NCBI GenBank assembly: GCA_003151515.1
Contig: PLXS01000023.1
Span: forward strand, 1 to 58,920
Direction: 5' to 3'
Origin: Opitutaceae bacterium
Lineage (GTDB): Bacteria > Verrucomicrobiota > Verrucomicrobiia > Opitutales > Opitutaceae
DNA: 58,920 nucleotides
Shown: positions 25,499 to 36,278 of the stretch, one piece after another
Layout: each line of letters starts with the position of its first letter
Numbering within the stretch: position 1 is the stretch's first letter
Notes under the pieces: generated by a model
The model's database searches: none
Told to the model about the DNA's origin: nothing
What the model saw: the letters and a program-made list of their open reading frames with translations, nothing else
Translations under genes and position numbers: made by a program

Positions 25499-28069
25499 AT
25501 GCCCCAGAAACCCCCGAGATCCCGGGCGGCGCTTCGCTCCGCCTGCACCGCAATCGCCTTGCTGGCCGCGGCCCGCCTGCCCGCGGCCGAGGATGCGCAA
25601 GAAGCCCTGGCGCTCAACGACCAGGAGTACCTGGATATGGCCGGGCTCAACGTGATGCTCGCCCATGACTTCTATCCCGAGAGCCACCAGGGCGGCGTCA
25701 GCATCATCCTGAACGGACAGCGCGTCGCGACAAACGGCGACCTGAGGCTCGAGCCGACGCCGGGGCAATGGCAGCCGACGCCGGCCTCGGGCAAGCGCCA
25801 GGTGGACCGCTCGACTCAGGAGATCAGCGTGCACATGGCCTACCCCGACGAGAGCAAGATCGGCAGGGGCATCAATCCGCTCACGTTCCCCGACCTGAAC
25901 ATGGGGTACCTCGTCAGGGTGCGGCCCGAGGGCCGCGCGTTCCGCATCGTCGTCGACCTGGACCAGCCGCTGCCGGCCGGCTGGGCCGGAAAGGTCGGCT
26001 TCAACCTCGAGCTCTTCCCGGGGATCCTGTTTGGCAAGTCGTACGCGATCGGCGGCGAGTTCGGCACGTTCCCGCGCCAGGCGAACGGCCCCGGCTCCGT
26101 CGAGGACGGCGACTATGAGCTGGCCCCGCTCGGCCGCGGCCGGATGCTCTCGGTCGCGCCCGAGTCCGAGCTGCAGCGCATGACCATCGAGTCGGTGCGG
26201 GGCGGGGAGCTCGTCCTGCTCGACGGCCGCGCCCAGCACAACAACGGCTGGTTCGTCGTGCGATCGCTTGTGCCGGCGGGCGCCACAAAGGGGGCGATCG
26301 AGTGGCTCGTCACTCCGCACGCCATCACCGGCTTCAGGTCTCGGCCCGTCGTCCAGGTCTCGCAGGTCGGCTACCGCCCGGGCCAGCCCAAGGTGGCCGT
26401 CATCGAGCTCGACGGCCGCGAGACGGCGTCAGGGCCCGTGGCGCTCTACCGCGCGGGCGAGGGCGGCCTGGAGCGGGTCGCCGAGGGCCCGCCCAGCGAC
26501 TGGGGGCGCTTCCTTCGCTACCGCTACCTGCAGTTTGACTTCACGAAGACGGTCGAGCCGGGGACGTACATCGTGGGCTACGGCGATGCGCGCTCGAGCC
26601 CCTTCCAGATCAGCGACGAGGTGTACAAGCGCAATGTGTGGCAGCCCACCGTCGAGTACTTCCTTCCCGTCCAGATGGGGCACATGCGCGTGAGCGACCA
26701 CTATCGCCTCTGGCACGGCGTGTCGCACCTGGACGACGCCCTGATGGCGCCGGTGAACCACGTCCACTTCGACGGATACTCGCAGGGACCCTCGACGCTC
26801 ACCAAGTTCAAGCCGGGCGAGCACGTGCCGGGCCTGGACCGCGGCGGGTGGTTCGACGCGGGGGACCATGACTTCAGGATCGAGTCCCAGGCCGACACGG
26901 TCCACGGGCTCGCGCTCGCCTGGGAGCTCTTCAGGCCGACGCTCGACGACACCACGATCGACGAGGAGGCGCGCATCGTCGAGATACACAGGCCGGACGG
27001 CAAGCCGGACATCCTTCAGCAGATCGAGCACGGCGTCCTCACGATCGTCGGCGGCTACGACTCGCTGGGCCGCCTCTACCGAGGCATCCAGGACGCCTCG
27101 CTGCACCAGTACACCTTCCTTGGGGACGCGGCCGGAATGACGGACAACCAGGTCTTCCACGACACCGACGGCGCCGCGGTGAAGGTCCTCGCCGCGGCGG
27201 CGACGGCGGGCGACCAGTCCGAACCGAGGATCGACCACCTTCCGCCGCTTGGCTCGCCCGGCTCGGCCGACGACCGGTGGGTGTTCACCGAGGACAATCC
27301 GGCAAGGGAGCTGGGCGTGGCCGGGGCGCTGGCGGCGGCATCCCGCGCGCTGGCCGGCTACAACGATCCGATGGCCAAGGACTGCCTGCGCGTCGCGAGG
27401 GAGCTCTGGGCGCGGGCCAACGTGCCGGAGACGTCGGCCCTCAGGCTCGAGGCGGCGATAGAGCTCTACCAGACGACACGGGAGAAGGCGTACCGCGACG
27501 TGATCCTGGCGCTGGGCGGCGCGATCGCGTCCAGGCCCGTGCGCCTCGGCTGGCTCGGCGCGCGGGCGATCGCGCTCGTCGGCGACGACGCGTTCACGGC
27601 GAAGGTCAGGGCCGCGCTCGTGCAGTACAGGGCCCGGGTGGACGAGATGGCCTCGAGGACCCCCTACGGGGTCCCCTACGAGCCGTACATCTGGGGCGCG
27701 GGCTGGCAGATCGGGCGCTTCGGCGTCCAGCAGTACTTCCTGCACGCGGGGGCGCCGGACATCTTCCCGCCGACCTACATGCTAAGCGCGCTCAACTTCA
27801 TCCTCGGCTGCCACCCGGGCTCCAACACGGCCTCGTTCGTCTCGGGCGTCGGCTCGAAGTCGCTCATCCCCGCCTACGGCACGAACCGCGCGGATTGGTC
27901 CTACATCCCGGGAGGGGTCGCCTCAGGCACCGCGCTCATCCGGCCCGACTTCCCCGAGCTGCTCGAGTGGCCGTTCCTCTGGCAGCAGGCGGAGTACTGC
28001 CTGGGGTACCCCACCTCGGACTACGTCTTCCTCGTGCTCGCCGCGGACCGCGTGCTCGAGAAGCCGTAG
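25499..28069 (+). CDS. GH9 cellulase-type glycoside hydrolase
   Basis: The 856-residue protein starts at the ATG at 25499; a TTG at 25460 is less likely. A signal peptide precedes an N-terminal beta-rich region (~30-270). Then comes a cellulase N-terminal Ig-like domain starting RPVVQVSQVGYRPGQPKVAVIE. The (alpha/alpha)6 catalytic domain begins near residue 370. GGWFDAGDHDF contains the catalytic Asp pair (Asp453 and Asp456), and GCHPGSNTASFVSGVG and the C-terminal QAEYCLGYPTSDYVF are further GH9 features. It probably cleaves beta-1,4-glucan-type chains outside the cell; the substrate range of such large Ig-GH9 enzymes is broad. No dockerin or CBM was recognised. Confidence 0.88.
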   Translation: MPQKPPRSRAALRSACTAIALLAAARLPAAEDAQEALALNDQEYLDMAGLNVMLAHDFYPESHQGGVSIILNGQRVATNGDLRLEPTPGQWQPTPASGKRQVDRSTQEISVHMAYPDESKIGRGINPLTFPDLNMGYLVRVRPEGRAFRIVVDLDQPLPAGWAGKVGFNLELFPGILFGKSYAIGGEFGTFPRQANGPGSVEDGDYELAPLGRGRMLSVAPESELQRMTIESVRGGELVLLDGRAQHNNGWFVVRSLVPAGATKGAIEWLVTPHAITGFRSRPVVQVSQVGYRPGQPKVAVIELDGRETASGPVALYRAGEGGLERVAEGPPSDWGRFLRYRYLQFDFTKTVEPGTYIVGYGDARSSPFQISDEVYKRNVWQPTVEYFLPVQMGHMRVSDHYRLWHGVSHLDDALMAPVNHVHFDGYSQGPSTLTKFKPGEHVPGLDRGGWFDAGDHDFRIESQADTVHGLALAWELFRPTLDDTTIDEEARIVEIHRPDGKPDILQQIEHGVLTIVGGYDSLGRLYRGIQDASLHQYTFLGDAAGMTDNQVFHDTDGAAVKVLAAAATAGDQSEPRIDHLPPLGSPGSADDRWVFTEDNPARELGVAGALAAASRALAGYNDPMAKDCLRVARELWARANVPETSALRLEAAIELYQTTREKAYRDVILALGGAIASRPVRLGWLGARAIALVGDDAFTAKVRAALVQYRARVDEMASRTPYGVPYEPYIWGAGWQIGRFGVQQYFLHAGAPDIFPPTYMLSALNFILGCHPGSNTASFVSGVGSKSLIPAYGTNRADWSYIPGGVASGTALIRPDFPELLEWPFLWQQAEYCLGYPTSDYVFLVLAADRVLEKP

Positions 28070-28130
28070 GCCCGGGCGCGCGGCCTTTCGGTATTGCGGG
28101 GCCGGGCGCAAACGCCAAGAATCGCCCGCC

Positions 28131-28451
28131 GTGGAAAGACAGTCGAAGAGCAAGCCGCCCCTGGACGACCGGCAGGTCGCCCAGCTCCTGGGGACGTTGC
28201 CCGCGTGGTCGAGGCGCGGAGCCAAGGCGATCCGCCGCCGCTACGAGTTCCGCGGGTTCCTCGACTCCATAGACTTCGTGAACCGCGTCTCGGTGAGGGC
28301 GGAGAAGGCGAACCACCATCCCGACATCGACGTGCGCTGGAACAAGGTCACGCTCACCCTGTCGACCCACGACAAGGGCGGCGTGACCCAGAAAGACTTC
28401 TCGCTCGCCCGCCAGTGCGACGAGCTCTTCGCCAAGTTCTTCGCCCCGTGA
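28131..28451 (+). CDS. Pterin-4a-carbinolamine dehydratase
   Basis: The 106-residue protein has a GTG start at 28131. It has the family pattern EKANHHPDIDVRWNKV (paired His, Pro and following Trp), and the flanking strands FRGFLDSIDFVNRVS and VTLTLSTHDKGGVT. It dehydrates 4a-hydroxytetrahydropterin and may also act as a small dimeric regulator. No aromatic amino acid hydroxylase is visible in the window. It converges with the YncE-like gene, leaving 10 bp between stops. Confidence 0.9.
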   Translation: MERQSKSKPPLDDRQVAQLLGTLPAWSRRGAKAIRRRYEFRGFLDSIDFVNRVSVRAEKANHHPDIDVRWNKVTLTLSTHDKGGVTQKDFSLARQCDELFAKFFAP

Positions 28452-28461
28452 CAAGCCGCGG

Positions 28462-29475
28462 CTAGTTGGCCGGCGCCCAGGCGAGCCCGTCGTCCGTCCT
28501 GCCCACGGCGATCAGCCTTTCGACGCGCCAGCCCGCGAGGTCCACGACCGCGACCTGGCCCGCGGAGTCGCACGACACGTAGGCCGAGGCGCCGTCCGGC
28601 CGAACGAGGATCTCCTGGGGCGCCTTGGGCACGTCCAGCGTCCGAACGACCTTCATCGAGGCAAGGTCGACGACCCCGACAACGTCCAGGGCGGGGACCG
28701 CCACGAGAAGCCAGCGGCCGTCCGGCGTAGGCGCCGTTCCGAACCCCAGCCCGGGAAGCGGTATGGACCCGCGCACCGTGTTGCTCGAGGTGTCGATGAC
28801 GACCAGCCTGAGGGCGGTCTGGTCCGCGGTGAAGGCCAACCGGTCGTCCACGGACAGGGCGATGCGCTGCACCCGCGGGGCGGCCTGGATGGTCGTCACC
28901 AGCTTGCGCGCCGCCAGGTCGAGGACCGAGACCGTCCCGGACCTCACGTTTGCCGTGTACCCGCGCAGGCCGTCGCGCGTCACCGCAAGCATGTGCGACT
29001 CCGGATAGCCGGTCGGTATCGACCCCACGATCCTGAGCGTGACCGGGTCGATGACCGTGACGCTGTTCTCGAGCTCGGTGGTCACGTAGAGCAGCCCCCG
29101 CACGGGCTCGAAGACCGGCCGGTGGGGCCTCACCCCCCTGCCGAAGTCCACCGTGCCGACGATCGAGCGCCGGTCCAGGTCGATGACCCTCAGCAGCCGC
29201 CCGTCCGTGCCGGCCGTGCCGACGCCCCCGCTCCCGTAGACCGGGACGAACGCGCGCCTTCCGTCGGGGGACGCCGCCACCTCGTGGCCGGTGGTCCCCT
29301 CCTCCCTGACCACGGCGACCTGCCTGCCGGCTCCCGCGTCCACAATCGACAGCGTGTCGTCGCCCTTGTTGGCGACCAGCAGCAGGCCGGCCGATGGGCC
29401 TGCGGCGCCGGCCGGGGGCGCGAGGAGCGCCGCGGTTAGGAGGATGGCGGAGGGAAACCGATGCGGGGTAGTCAT
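28462..29475 (-). CDS. Exported YncE-like seven-bladed beta-propeller
   Basis: The 337-residue protein has a signal peptide (SAILLTAALLAPPAGAA). YVTN/YncE-like blades follow with the repeating pattern of LLVANKGDDTLSIVDA, RLLRVIDLDRRSIVGTVDF, LYVTTELENSVTVIDP and SGTVSVLDLAARKLVTTI. Such periplasmic propellers bind DNA, metal complexes or proteins, and some are partners of redox enzymes. No haem or active-site signature is visible. It is monocistronic and diverges from the LysE-family gene. Confidence 0.85.
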   Translation of the reverse strand: MTTPHRFPSAILLTAALLAPPAGAAGPSAGLLLVANKGDDTLSIVDAGAGRQVAVVREEGTTGHEVAASPDGRRAFVPVYGSGGVGTAGTDGRLLRVIDLDRRSIVGTVDFGRGVRPHRPVFEPVRGLLYVTTELENSVTVIDPVTLRIVGSIPTGYPESHMLAVTRDGLRGYTANVRSGTVSVLDLAARKLVTTIQAAPRVQRIALSVDDRLAFTADQTALRLVVIDTSSNTVRGSIPLPGLGFGTAPTPDGRWLLVAVPALDVVGVVDLASMKVVRTLDVPKAPQEILVRPDGASAYVSCDSAGQVAVVDLAGWRVERLIAVGRTDDGLAWAPAN

Positions 29476-29593
29476 GGCGGCGCACTATCTCCACCGGGCC
29501 TTTGCGATTGTCAAACAGCGGCTCGCGGCGGGCCCGGGCCGGCCAAGATTGGGTTGGCCGCCGGCCCGCCGCCGGGCAAGTTTCTGCTTCGCC

Positions 29594-30208
29594 ATGCACG
29601 GTTCACTGCTCCTAAGGGGCCTCGTGATCGGGTTCTCCATCGCGGCCCCCGTCGGCCCGATCGGCGTCCTCTGCATCCGCCGCTCGCTCGGCCTCGGGGC
29701 GAGGGCGGGGTTCGCGTCGGGCCTCGGGGCGGCGACGGCGGACGCCGCCTACGGCTGCGTCGCGGGCTTCGGCCTCACGTCCGTGTCGGGCCTGCTCGTG
29801 CGCTGGCAGTCCTGGCTCGGGCTGGGCGGCGGGATTTTCCTGTGCTGGCTGGGCCTGCGCTCGTTCCTTCGCCAGGCGGCGCAGGAACCCGCTCGGGACG
29901 CGCCGGGCGGCCCCCTGGCGGGATACTCCTCCACCGTGATCCTCACTCTCTCGAATCCGGCGACGATCCTCTCGTTCGCGGCGGTCTTCACCGGCTTCGG
30001 GCTCGGGGCCTATTCGGACTACGCCAGCGCGGCGGTGCTTGTCCTGGGGATCTTCGCGGGCTCGGCGGCCTGGTGGCTCATCCTGTGCGGCTCGGTCGGG
30101 CTCCTGCGCTCGCGCGTGAAGCCGGGCTGGCTTCTCGCGGTCAACCGAGCCTCCGGAGCCGTCCTCTTCGGCTTCGGGGTCTGCGCGATCCTCAAGACCT
30201 GGCTGTGA
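29594..30208 (+). CDS. LysE/RhtB family amino-acid exporter
   Basis: The 204-residue inner-membrane protein starts at the ATG at 29594. The N-terminal signature GLVIGFSIAAPVGPIGVLCIRRSL is diagnostic of LysE/RhtB translocators, and six spans follow, including the ILTLSNPATILSFAAVF segment (N-P motif). It exports an amino acid or similar small cation by proton antiport; the substrate is not predictable. The next gene, a hybrid histidine kinase, starts 95 bp later on the same strand. Confidence 0.9.
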   Translation: MHGSLLLRGLVIGFSIAAPVGPIGVLCIRRSLGLGARAGFASGLGAATADAAYGCVAGFGLTSVSGLLVRWQSWLGLGGGIFLCWLGLRSFLRQAAQEPARDAPGGPLAGYSSTVILTLSNPATILSFAAVFTGFGLGAYSDYASAAVLVLGIFAGSAAWWLILCGSVGLLRSRVKPGWLLAVNRASGAVLFGFGVCAILKTWL

Positions 30209-30302
30209 CTTGGATCGCCTTGCCAACGGCGGCGCCAACCCGCACCTTGCACGATCCGCCTCGCCCGCCCAGCGGGCCGGCGACCCAACCGTGACCACCC
30301 CC

Positions 30303-31847
<1,545 letters not shown>

Positions 31848-31911
31848 ACGTATTGCAACGCGCCGCCAAACGCTTTGAATTGAACCTTTCCATGTCCAAC
31901 CCCCGCCCCGC

Positions 31912-33048
31912 ATGAAACCGATGGCCAAACGAACGCTAGCCCTGTCGGCCGCAGTCATCCTCGTCGTCGCCGGCATCGCGGCCATTAAGATGCGCAGCAT
32001 CCACGCATTGCAGGCGCGCATGGCCATGATGAAGATACCCCCGGCGACGGTTTCAACCGTCACCGCGGCCCTCGCGGACTGGCAGCACCACCTTCACGCC
32101 GTCGGGAGCCTCGCCGCGGTCCAGGGCGTCACCGTGAGCAACCAGATCGAGGGCGCCGTCGCGATCGTCTCGTTCGAATCGGGCCAGCGGGTCCAGGCAG
32201 GCGACCTTCTCGTCCAGCAGGACATCTCCGCGGACACGGCCCAGCTGCGCGGGTTCGAGGCCCAGGCGGAGCTCGCCCGGCTGACCCTCGTGCGGGCGAA
32301 GGAGCTGCGCGCGAAGGAAACCAATTCGCAGGCGGACCTGGACAGCGCCGAGGCCCAGTTCAAGGCCGCGGTCGCGGCGGCGGACAACGAGCGCGCGATC
32401 ATCGCCAAGAAGACCATACGGGCGCCCTTCTCGGGCATCCTGGGCATCCGCCAGGTGAACATTGGCCAGTTCCTGCCCGCGGGCGGCTCCATCGTCTCCC
32501 TGCAGGCCCTGGACCCCATCTACGCCAACTTCTCGCTGCCGCAGCAGGACCTGGGCGTGCTGCGCGCGGGCCAGACGGTGCGGATGACGGTCGACGCGTA
32601 CCCGGGCGCCGTGTTCGAGGGCAAGGTGAACGCGCTCGAATCCCGGGTCGACGACGCCTCGAGAAACATCCTGGTTGAGGCCACCTATGCGAACGCCGAC
32701 GCCCGCCTAGTGCCGGGGATGTACGCAAGCGTCGACGTCGTCCTTCCGGGCGCCGACCACCTGGTGACCCTGCCGGAGTCCGCGATCGTCTACAACCCGT
32801 ACGGCAACGCCGTCTATGTGGTCGAACGCTCGAGGAGCGGCTCGGGCGAGGAGTCGCTCGTCGCGCGCCAGCACTTCGTGACCCTCGGCGACACGCGGGG
32901 CGACCAGGTCTCCGTCGTCAAGGGGGTCAAGCCCGGCGACGAGGTCGTGACGGCCGGCCAGCTCAAGCTGCACAACGGCTCGCCGATCGTCGTCAACAAC
33001 AGCGTCCAGGCGCCGTCTGACCCGGCGCCGACCCCGCCGAACACTTGA
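31912..33048 (+). CDS. RND efflux periplasmic adaptor (MFP)
   Basis: The 378-residue protein has an N-terminal membrane anchor (LALSAAVILVVAGIAAIK). Lipoyl/beta-barrel adaptor motifs are present: VTVSNQIEGAVAIVSFESGQRVQAGDLLVQQD, an alpha-hairpin (~95-165), KTIRAPFSGILGIRQVNIGQFLPAGG and the C-terminal VVKGVKPGDEVVTAGQLKLHNG. It links the inner-membrane RND pump to an outer-membrane channel. Its stop overlaps the TTG start of the pump (TTGA), so the two are translated together. No OMF gene accompanies them. Confidence 0.93.
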   Translation: MKPMAKRTLALSAAVILVVAGIAAIKMRSIHALQARMAMMKIPPATVSTVTAALADWQHHLHAVGSLAAVQGVTVSNQIEGAVAIVSFESGQRVQAGDLLVQQDISADTAQLRGFEAQAELARLTLVRAKELRAKETNSQADLDSAEAQFKAAVAAADNERAIIAKKTIRAPFSGILGIRQVNIGQFLPAGGSIVSLQALDPIYANFSLPQQDLGVLRAGQTVRMTVDAYPGAVFEGKVNALESRVDDASRNILVEATYANADARLVPGMYASVDVVLPGADHLVTLPESAIVYNPYGNAVYVVERSRSGSGEESLVARQHFVTLGDTRGDQVSVVKGVKPGDEVVTAGQLKLHNGSPIVVNNSVQAPSDPAPTPPNT

Positions 33049-36000
33049 GCCACTTCACCGACATCTTCATCAGGCGCCCCGTCCTGGCGACGGTCGTGAG
33101 CCTGCTCATCCTCTTCGTCGGGCTGCGCTCGGTCGCGCTCCTGAACGTGCGCCAGTACCCGGTGAGCAACAGCGCCATCGTGACGGTGACCACCATCTAC
33201 ACCGGCGCCAGCGCGGACCTGATCGAGGGCTTCATCACGACGCCGCTGGAGAAGCAGATAGCGAGCGCCGACGGCATCGACTACGTCGAGTCGAGCAGCG
33301 CGCCCGGGGCGAGCTCGATCACGGTCCACCTGATCCTCAACTACGACCCCAACGCCGCCGTAGCCCAGATCATAGCCAAGATCGACAAGGTGAGGAGCCA
33401 GCTGCCGGCGGCGGCGCTCCCACCGACGATCGACGTCCAGGTGGGCGAGACGACGGCCGCGATGTACATCAGCTTCTCGAGCGACCAGATGGACAACAAC
33501 CAGATCACCGACTACCTGACCCGGGTCGTCCAGCCCAAGCTCGCCTCGATAAGCGGCGTGCAGAGCGCGCAGATCCTGGGAGCCCGCGTCTTCGCGATGC
33601 GCATCTGGCTCAAGTCCGACAAGCTGGCCGCCTACGACGTCAGCCCCTCCGAGGTGAGCGCCGCCCTGGCGGCCAACAACGCCCTCGCGGCGGTCGGCTC
33701 GACCAAGGGCTCGTTCATCTCGGTGAACCTGAACGCCGCGACCGACCTGCACACGGCGGAGGAGTTCAGGCTCTTGGTCGTCAAGCAGCGCAACGGCGCG
33801 ATCATCAGGCTTGGCGACGTCGCCGACGTCGTCCTGGGCGCCGAGAGCTACGACACCTCGGTGCGCTTCAGCGGCGAAAGCGCGACCTTCATCGGGATCT
33901 ACGTGCTGCCGACGGCCAACTCCCTCGACGTCATCGACCGGGTGAAGCTGGCCATCCCCGAGATCGCGGCCACCCTGCCGGCCGGCCTGAGGATCACGGT
34001 CCCCTACGACTCGACGGCGTACATCCACGACGCCATCAACGAGGTCATCCACACCCTGGTCGAGGCGCTTCTGATCGTGGTCGTTGTCATCTTCCTTTTC
34101 CTCGGCTCCGTGCGCTCGGTCATCATCCCGATAGTCGCGATGCCGCTCTCCCTGGTGGGCGCCTGCTTCCTCATGCTGGCGATGGGCTTCACGATAAACC
34201 TGCTCACGCTCCTCGCGATGGTCCTCGCCATAGGCCTCGTGGTCGACGACGCGATAGTCGTCGTCGAGAACATCCACAGGCACATGGAGGAGGGAATGGC
34301 CCCGTTCGACGCCGCCATCCGGGGGGCCCGCGAACTGGGCGGCCCCGTGATCGCGATGACGATCACGCTCGCGGCCGTGTACGCCCCGATCGGGTTCCAG
34401 GGGGGGCTCACCGGAACCCTCTTCAGGGAGTTCGCCTTCACGCTCGTCGGCGCGGTCATCATCTCGGGCGTCGTGGCGCTCACGCTCTCGCCGATGATGT
34501 GCTCGCGCCTGCTCGTGCACCGCACCAGCAAACGCGGCTTCGCGGACATGCTAGACGCGACCTTCGATAAGCTGCGCGACCGCTACGAGGGGCTGCTCGC
34601 CTCGGTGATGCAGACCTGGCCGGTCATGCTGATCATCCCGGTCGTCTCGCTCGCGCTCCTGTGGCCGTTCTACACGATGACGAAGCAGGAGCTGGCCCCG
34701 GACGAGGACCAGGGGATCATCATCGCGCTCTCGACCGGGGCGCCGGACGCCAACGTGGACCAGACGTCGCTCTACGGCGCCCAGGTCGAGAAGGTTTTCC
34801 GCAGCTTCCCCGAGACGCGCAACGTCTTCCAGGTCTTCGGGGCGATCTCCAGCAGCGCGGCCTCCGGCGTCGCGAACACCGCGATCGGGGGCATGGTCTT
34901 CAAGCCCTGGAGCCAGCGCAAGCGCGGCACGATCGAGCTCTTGCCCTACGTCAGCGCGAAGCTCTCGACGATCGCCGGGTTCAAGACGGCGGCGTTCCTG
35001 CGGCCCTCCCTGCCGGGCGGCGGCGGCGGGCTTCCGGTGCAGTTCGTCGTCCTCTCGACGGACACGCCCGAGCACATGGCGCAGGTCGCCGACGCCATGG
35101 TCGGGAGCGCGATGCAGAGCGGCCTCTTCGCCTACGCCGACAGCAACCTGAAGCTCGACCAGCCCCAGGGCGACCTGATCATCGACCGCGACCTGGCGGC
35201 CGAACTCGGGATCAACATGCAGGACATCGCCAACGACGTCGGCTCCCTGCTCGGGGGCGGCTACATCAACTACTTCAACATCCAGGGCAACAGCTACAAG
35301 GTCATCCCGCAGATCGAGCGCACCGGGCGGCTCAACCCGCAGCAGCTTGGCGACTACTACGTGCGCACGGGCAACGGGCCCCTCGTTCCGCTCTCGACCC
35401 TCGCCTCGGTGAGGTTCCGGGTCGAGCCGCAGACGCTCAACCACTTCCAGCAGCTCAACTCGGCCACCATCTCCCTCGCCCCCCGAGGCGGCGTCTCGCA
35501 GGGGCAGGCCTTGGACTTCCTGCGCGGCCAAGCGGCCTCGATCCTGCCCCAGGGCTACTCGGTCGACTACGGCGGCCAGTCGCGCCAGTACGTGCAGGAG
35601 GGCAGCACGCTCCTGATCGCGTTCGCCTTCGGGGCCGTCATCATCTTCCTCGTCCTCGCCGCCCAGTTCGAGAGCTTCCGCGACCCCCTGATCATCCTGC
35701 TTGGGAGCGTGCCGATGACCCTCGCGGCCGCGCTCGCCTTCCTCTTCCTCGGATTCTCGACCGTCAACATCTACACCCAGGTCGGCTTCATCACGCTGGT
35801 CGGGCTCATCAGCAAGCACGGCATACTGATCGTGCAGTTCGCGAACCAGCTCCAGTCGGAGGGCTACGACAAGCTCGGCTCGATCAAGCACGCGGCCGGC
35901 GTGCGCCTGCGGCCGATCCTCATGACGACGGCGGCGATGGTCCTCGGAACGGTGCCCCTCGTGATCGCGACGGGCGCCGGCGCGGCAAGCCGCTACGCCA

Positions 36001-36149
36001 TGGGGATCGTCATCGTGACGGGAATGACCGTCGGCACGTTCTTCACGCTCTTCGTCGTCCCGTCGGTGTACATGCTCATCGCCGAGGACCGCAAGGGCCA
36101 TGGGGCCGCGGGCGCCCCCCAGACGCCCGCCCACCCGTCAGGGGCATGA
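33045..36149 (+). CDS. RND efflux permease (AcrB/MexB type)
   Basis: The 1034-residue inner-membrane protein has a TTG start at 33045 overlapping the adaptor stop. It has the usual 12 spans and two large periplasmic loops. N-terminal SHFTDIFIRRPVLATVVSLLILFVG and the TM4 proton relay GLVVDDAIVVVEN (two Asp) mark the HAE1 drug-efflux type. APRGGVSQGQALDFL and AAQFESFRDPLIIL lie in the C-terminal half. It should pump lipophilic compounds using the proton gradient. Because no OMF is encoded here, it likely borrows a TolC-like channel. The reading frame is full length. Confidence 0.94.
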   Translation: MSHFTDIFIRRPVLATVVSLLILFVGLRSVALLNVRQYPVSNSAIVTVTTIYTGASADLIEGFITTPLEKQIASADGIDYVESSSAPGASSITVHLILNYDPNAAVAQIIAKIDKVRSQLPAAALPPTIDVQVGETTAAMYISFSSDQMDNNQITDYLTRVVQPKLASISGVQSAQILGARVFAMRIWLKSDKLAAYDVSPSEVSAALAANNALAAVGSTKGSFISVNLNAATDLHTAEEFRLLVVKQRNGAIIRLGDVADVVLGAESYDTSVRFSGESATFIGIYVLPTANSLDVIDRVKLAIPEIAATLPAGLRITVPYDSTAYIHDAINEVIHTLVEALLIVVVVIFLFLGSVRSVIIPIVAMPLSLVGACFLMLAMGFTINLLTLLAMVLAIGLVVDDAIVVVENIHRHMEEGMAPFDAAIRGARELGGPVIAMTITLAAVYAPIGFQGGLTGTLFREFAFTLVGAVIISGVVALTLSPMMCSRLLVHRTSKRGFADMLDATFDKLRDRYEGLLASVMQTWPVMLIIPVVSLALLWPFYTMTKQELAPDEDQGIIIALSTGAPDANVDQTSLYGAQVEKVFRSFPETRNVFQVFGAISSSAASGVANTAIGGMVFKPWSQRKRGTIELLPYVSAKLSTIAGFKTAAFLRPSLPGGGGGLPVQFVVLSTDTPEHMAQVADAMVGSAMQSGLFAYADSNLKLDQPQGDLIIDRDLAAELGINMQDIANDVGSLLGGGYINYFNIQGNSYKVIPQIERTGRLNPQQLGDYYVRTGNGPLVPLSTLASVRFRVEPQTLNHFQQLNSATISLAPRGGVSQGQALDFLRGQAASILPQGYSVDYGGQSRQYVQEGSTLLIAFAFGAVIIFLVLAAQFESFRDPLIILLGSVPMTLAAALAFLFLGFSTVNIYTQVGFITLVGLISKHGILIVQFANQLQSEGYDKLGSIKHAAGVRLRPILMTTAAMVLGTVPLVIATGAGAASRYAMGIVIVTGMTVGTFFTLFVVPSVYMLIAEDRKGHGAAGAPQTPAHPSGA

Positions 36150-36278
36150 GCGGTTGACAGGCCCTCGGGGCGCGGATTCTTATCTGCCCGGCCGGTCTGG
36201 CCGCCCCGGGGGCGGACCGGCTTTCGTCCCCGCCCCGGATTTCCCCGAACCCTCATCGGATCCAATCCCATCCCAAGC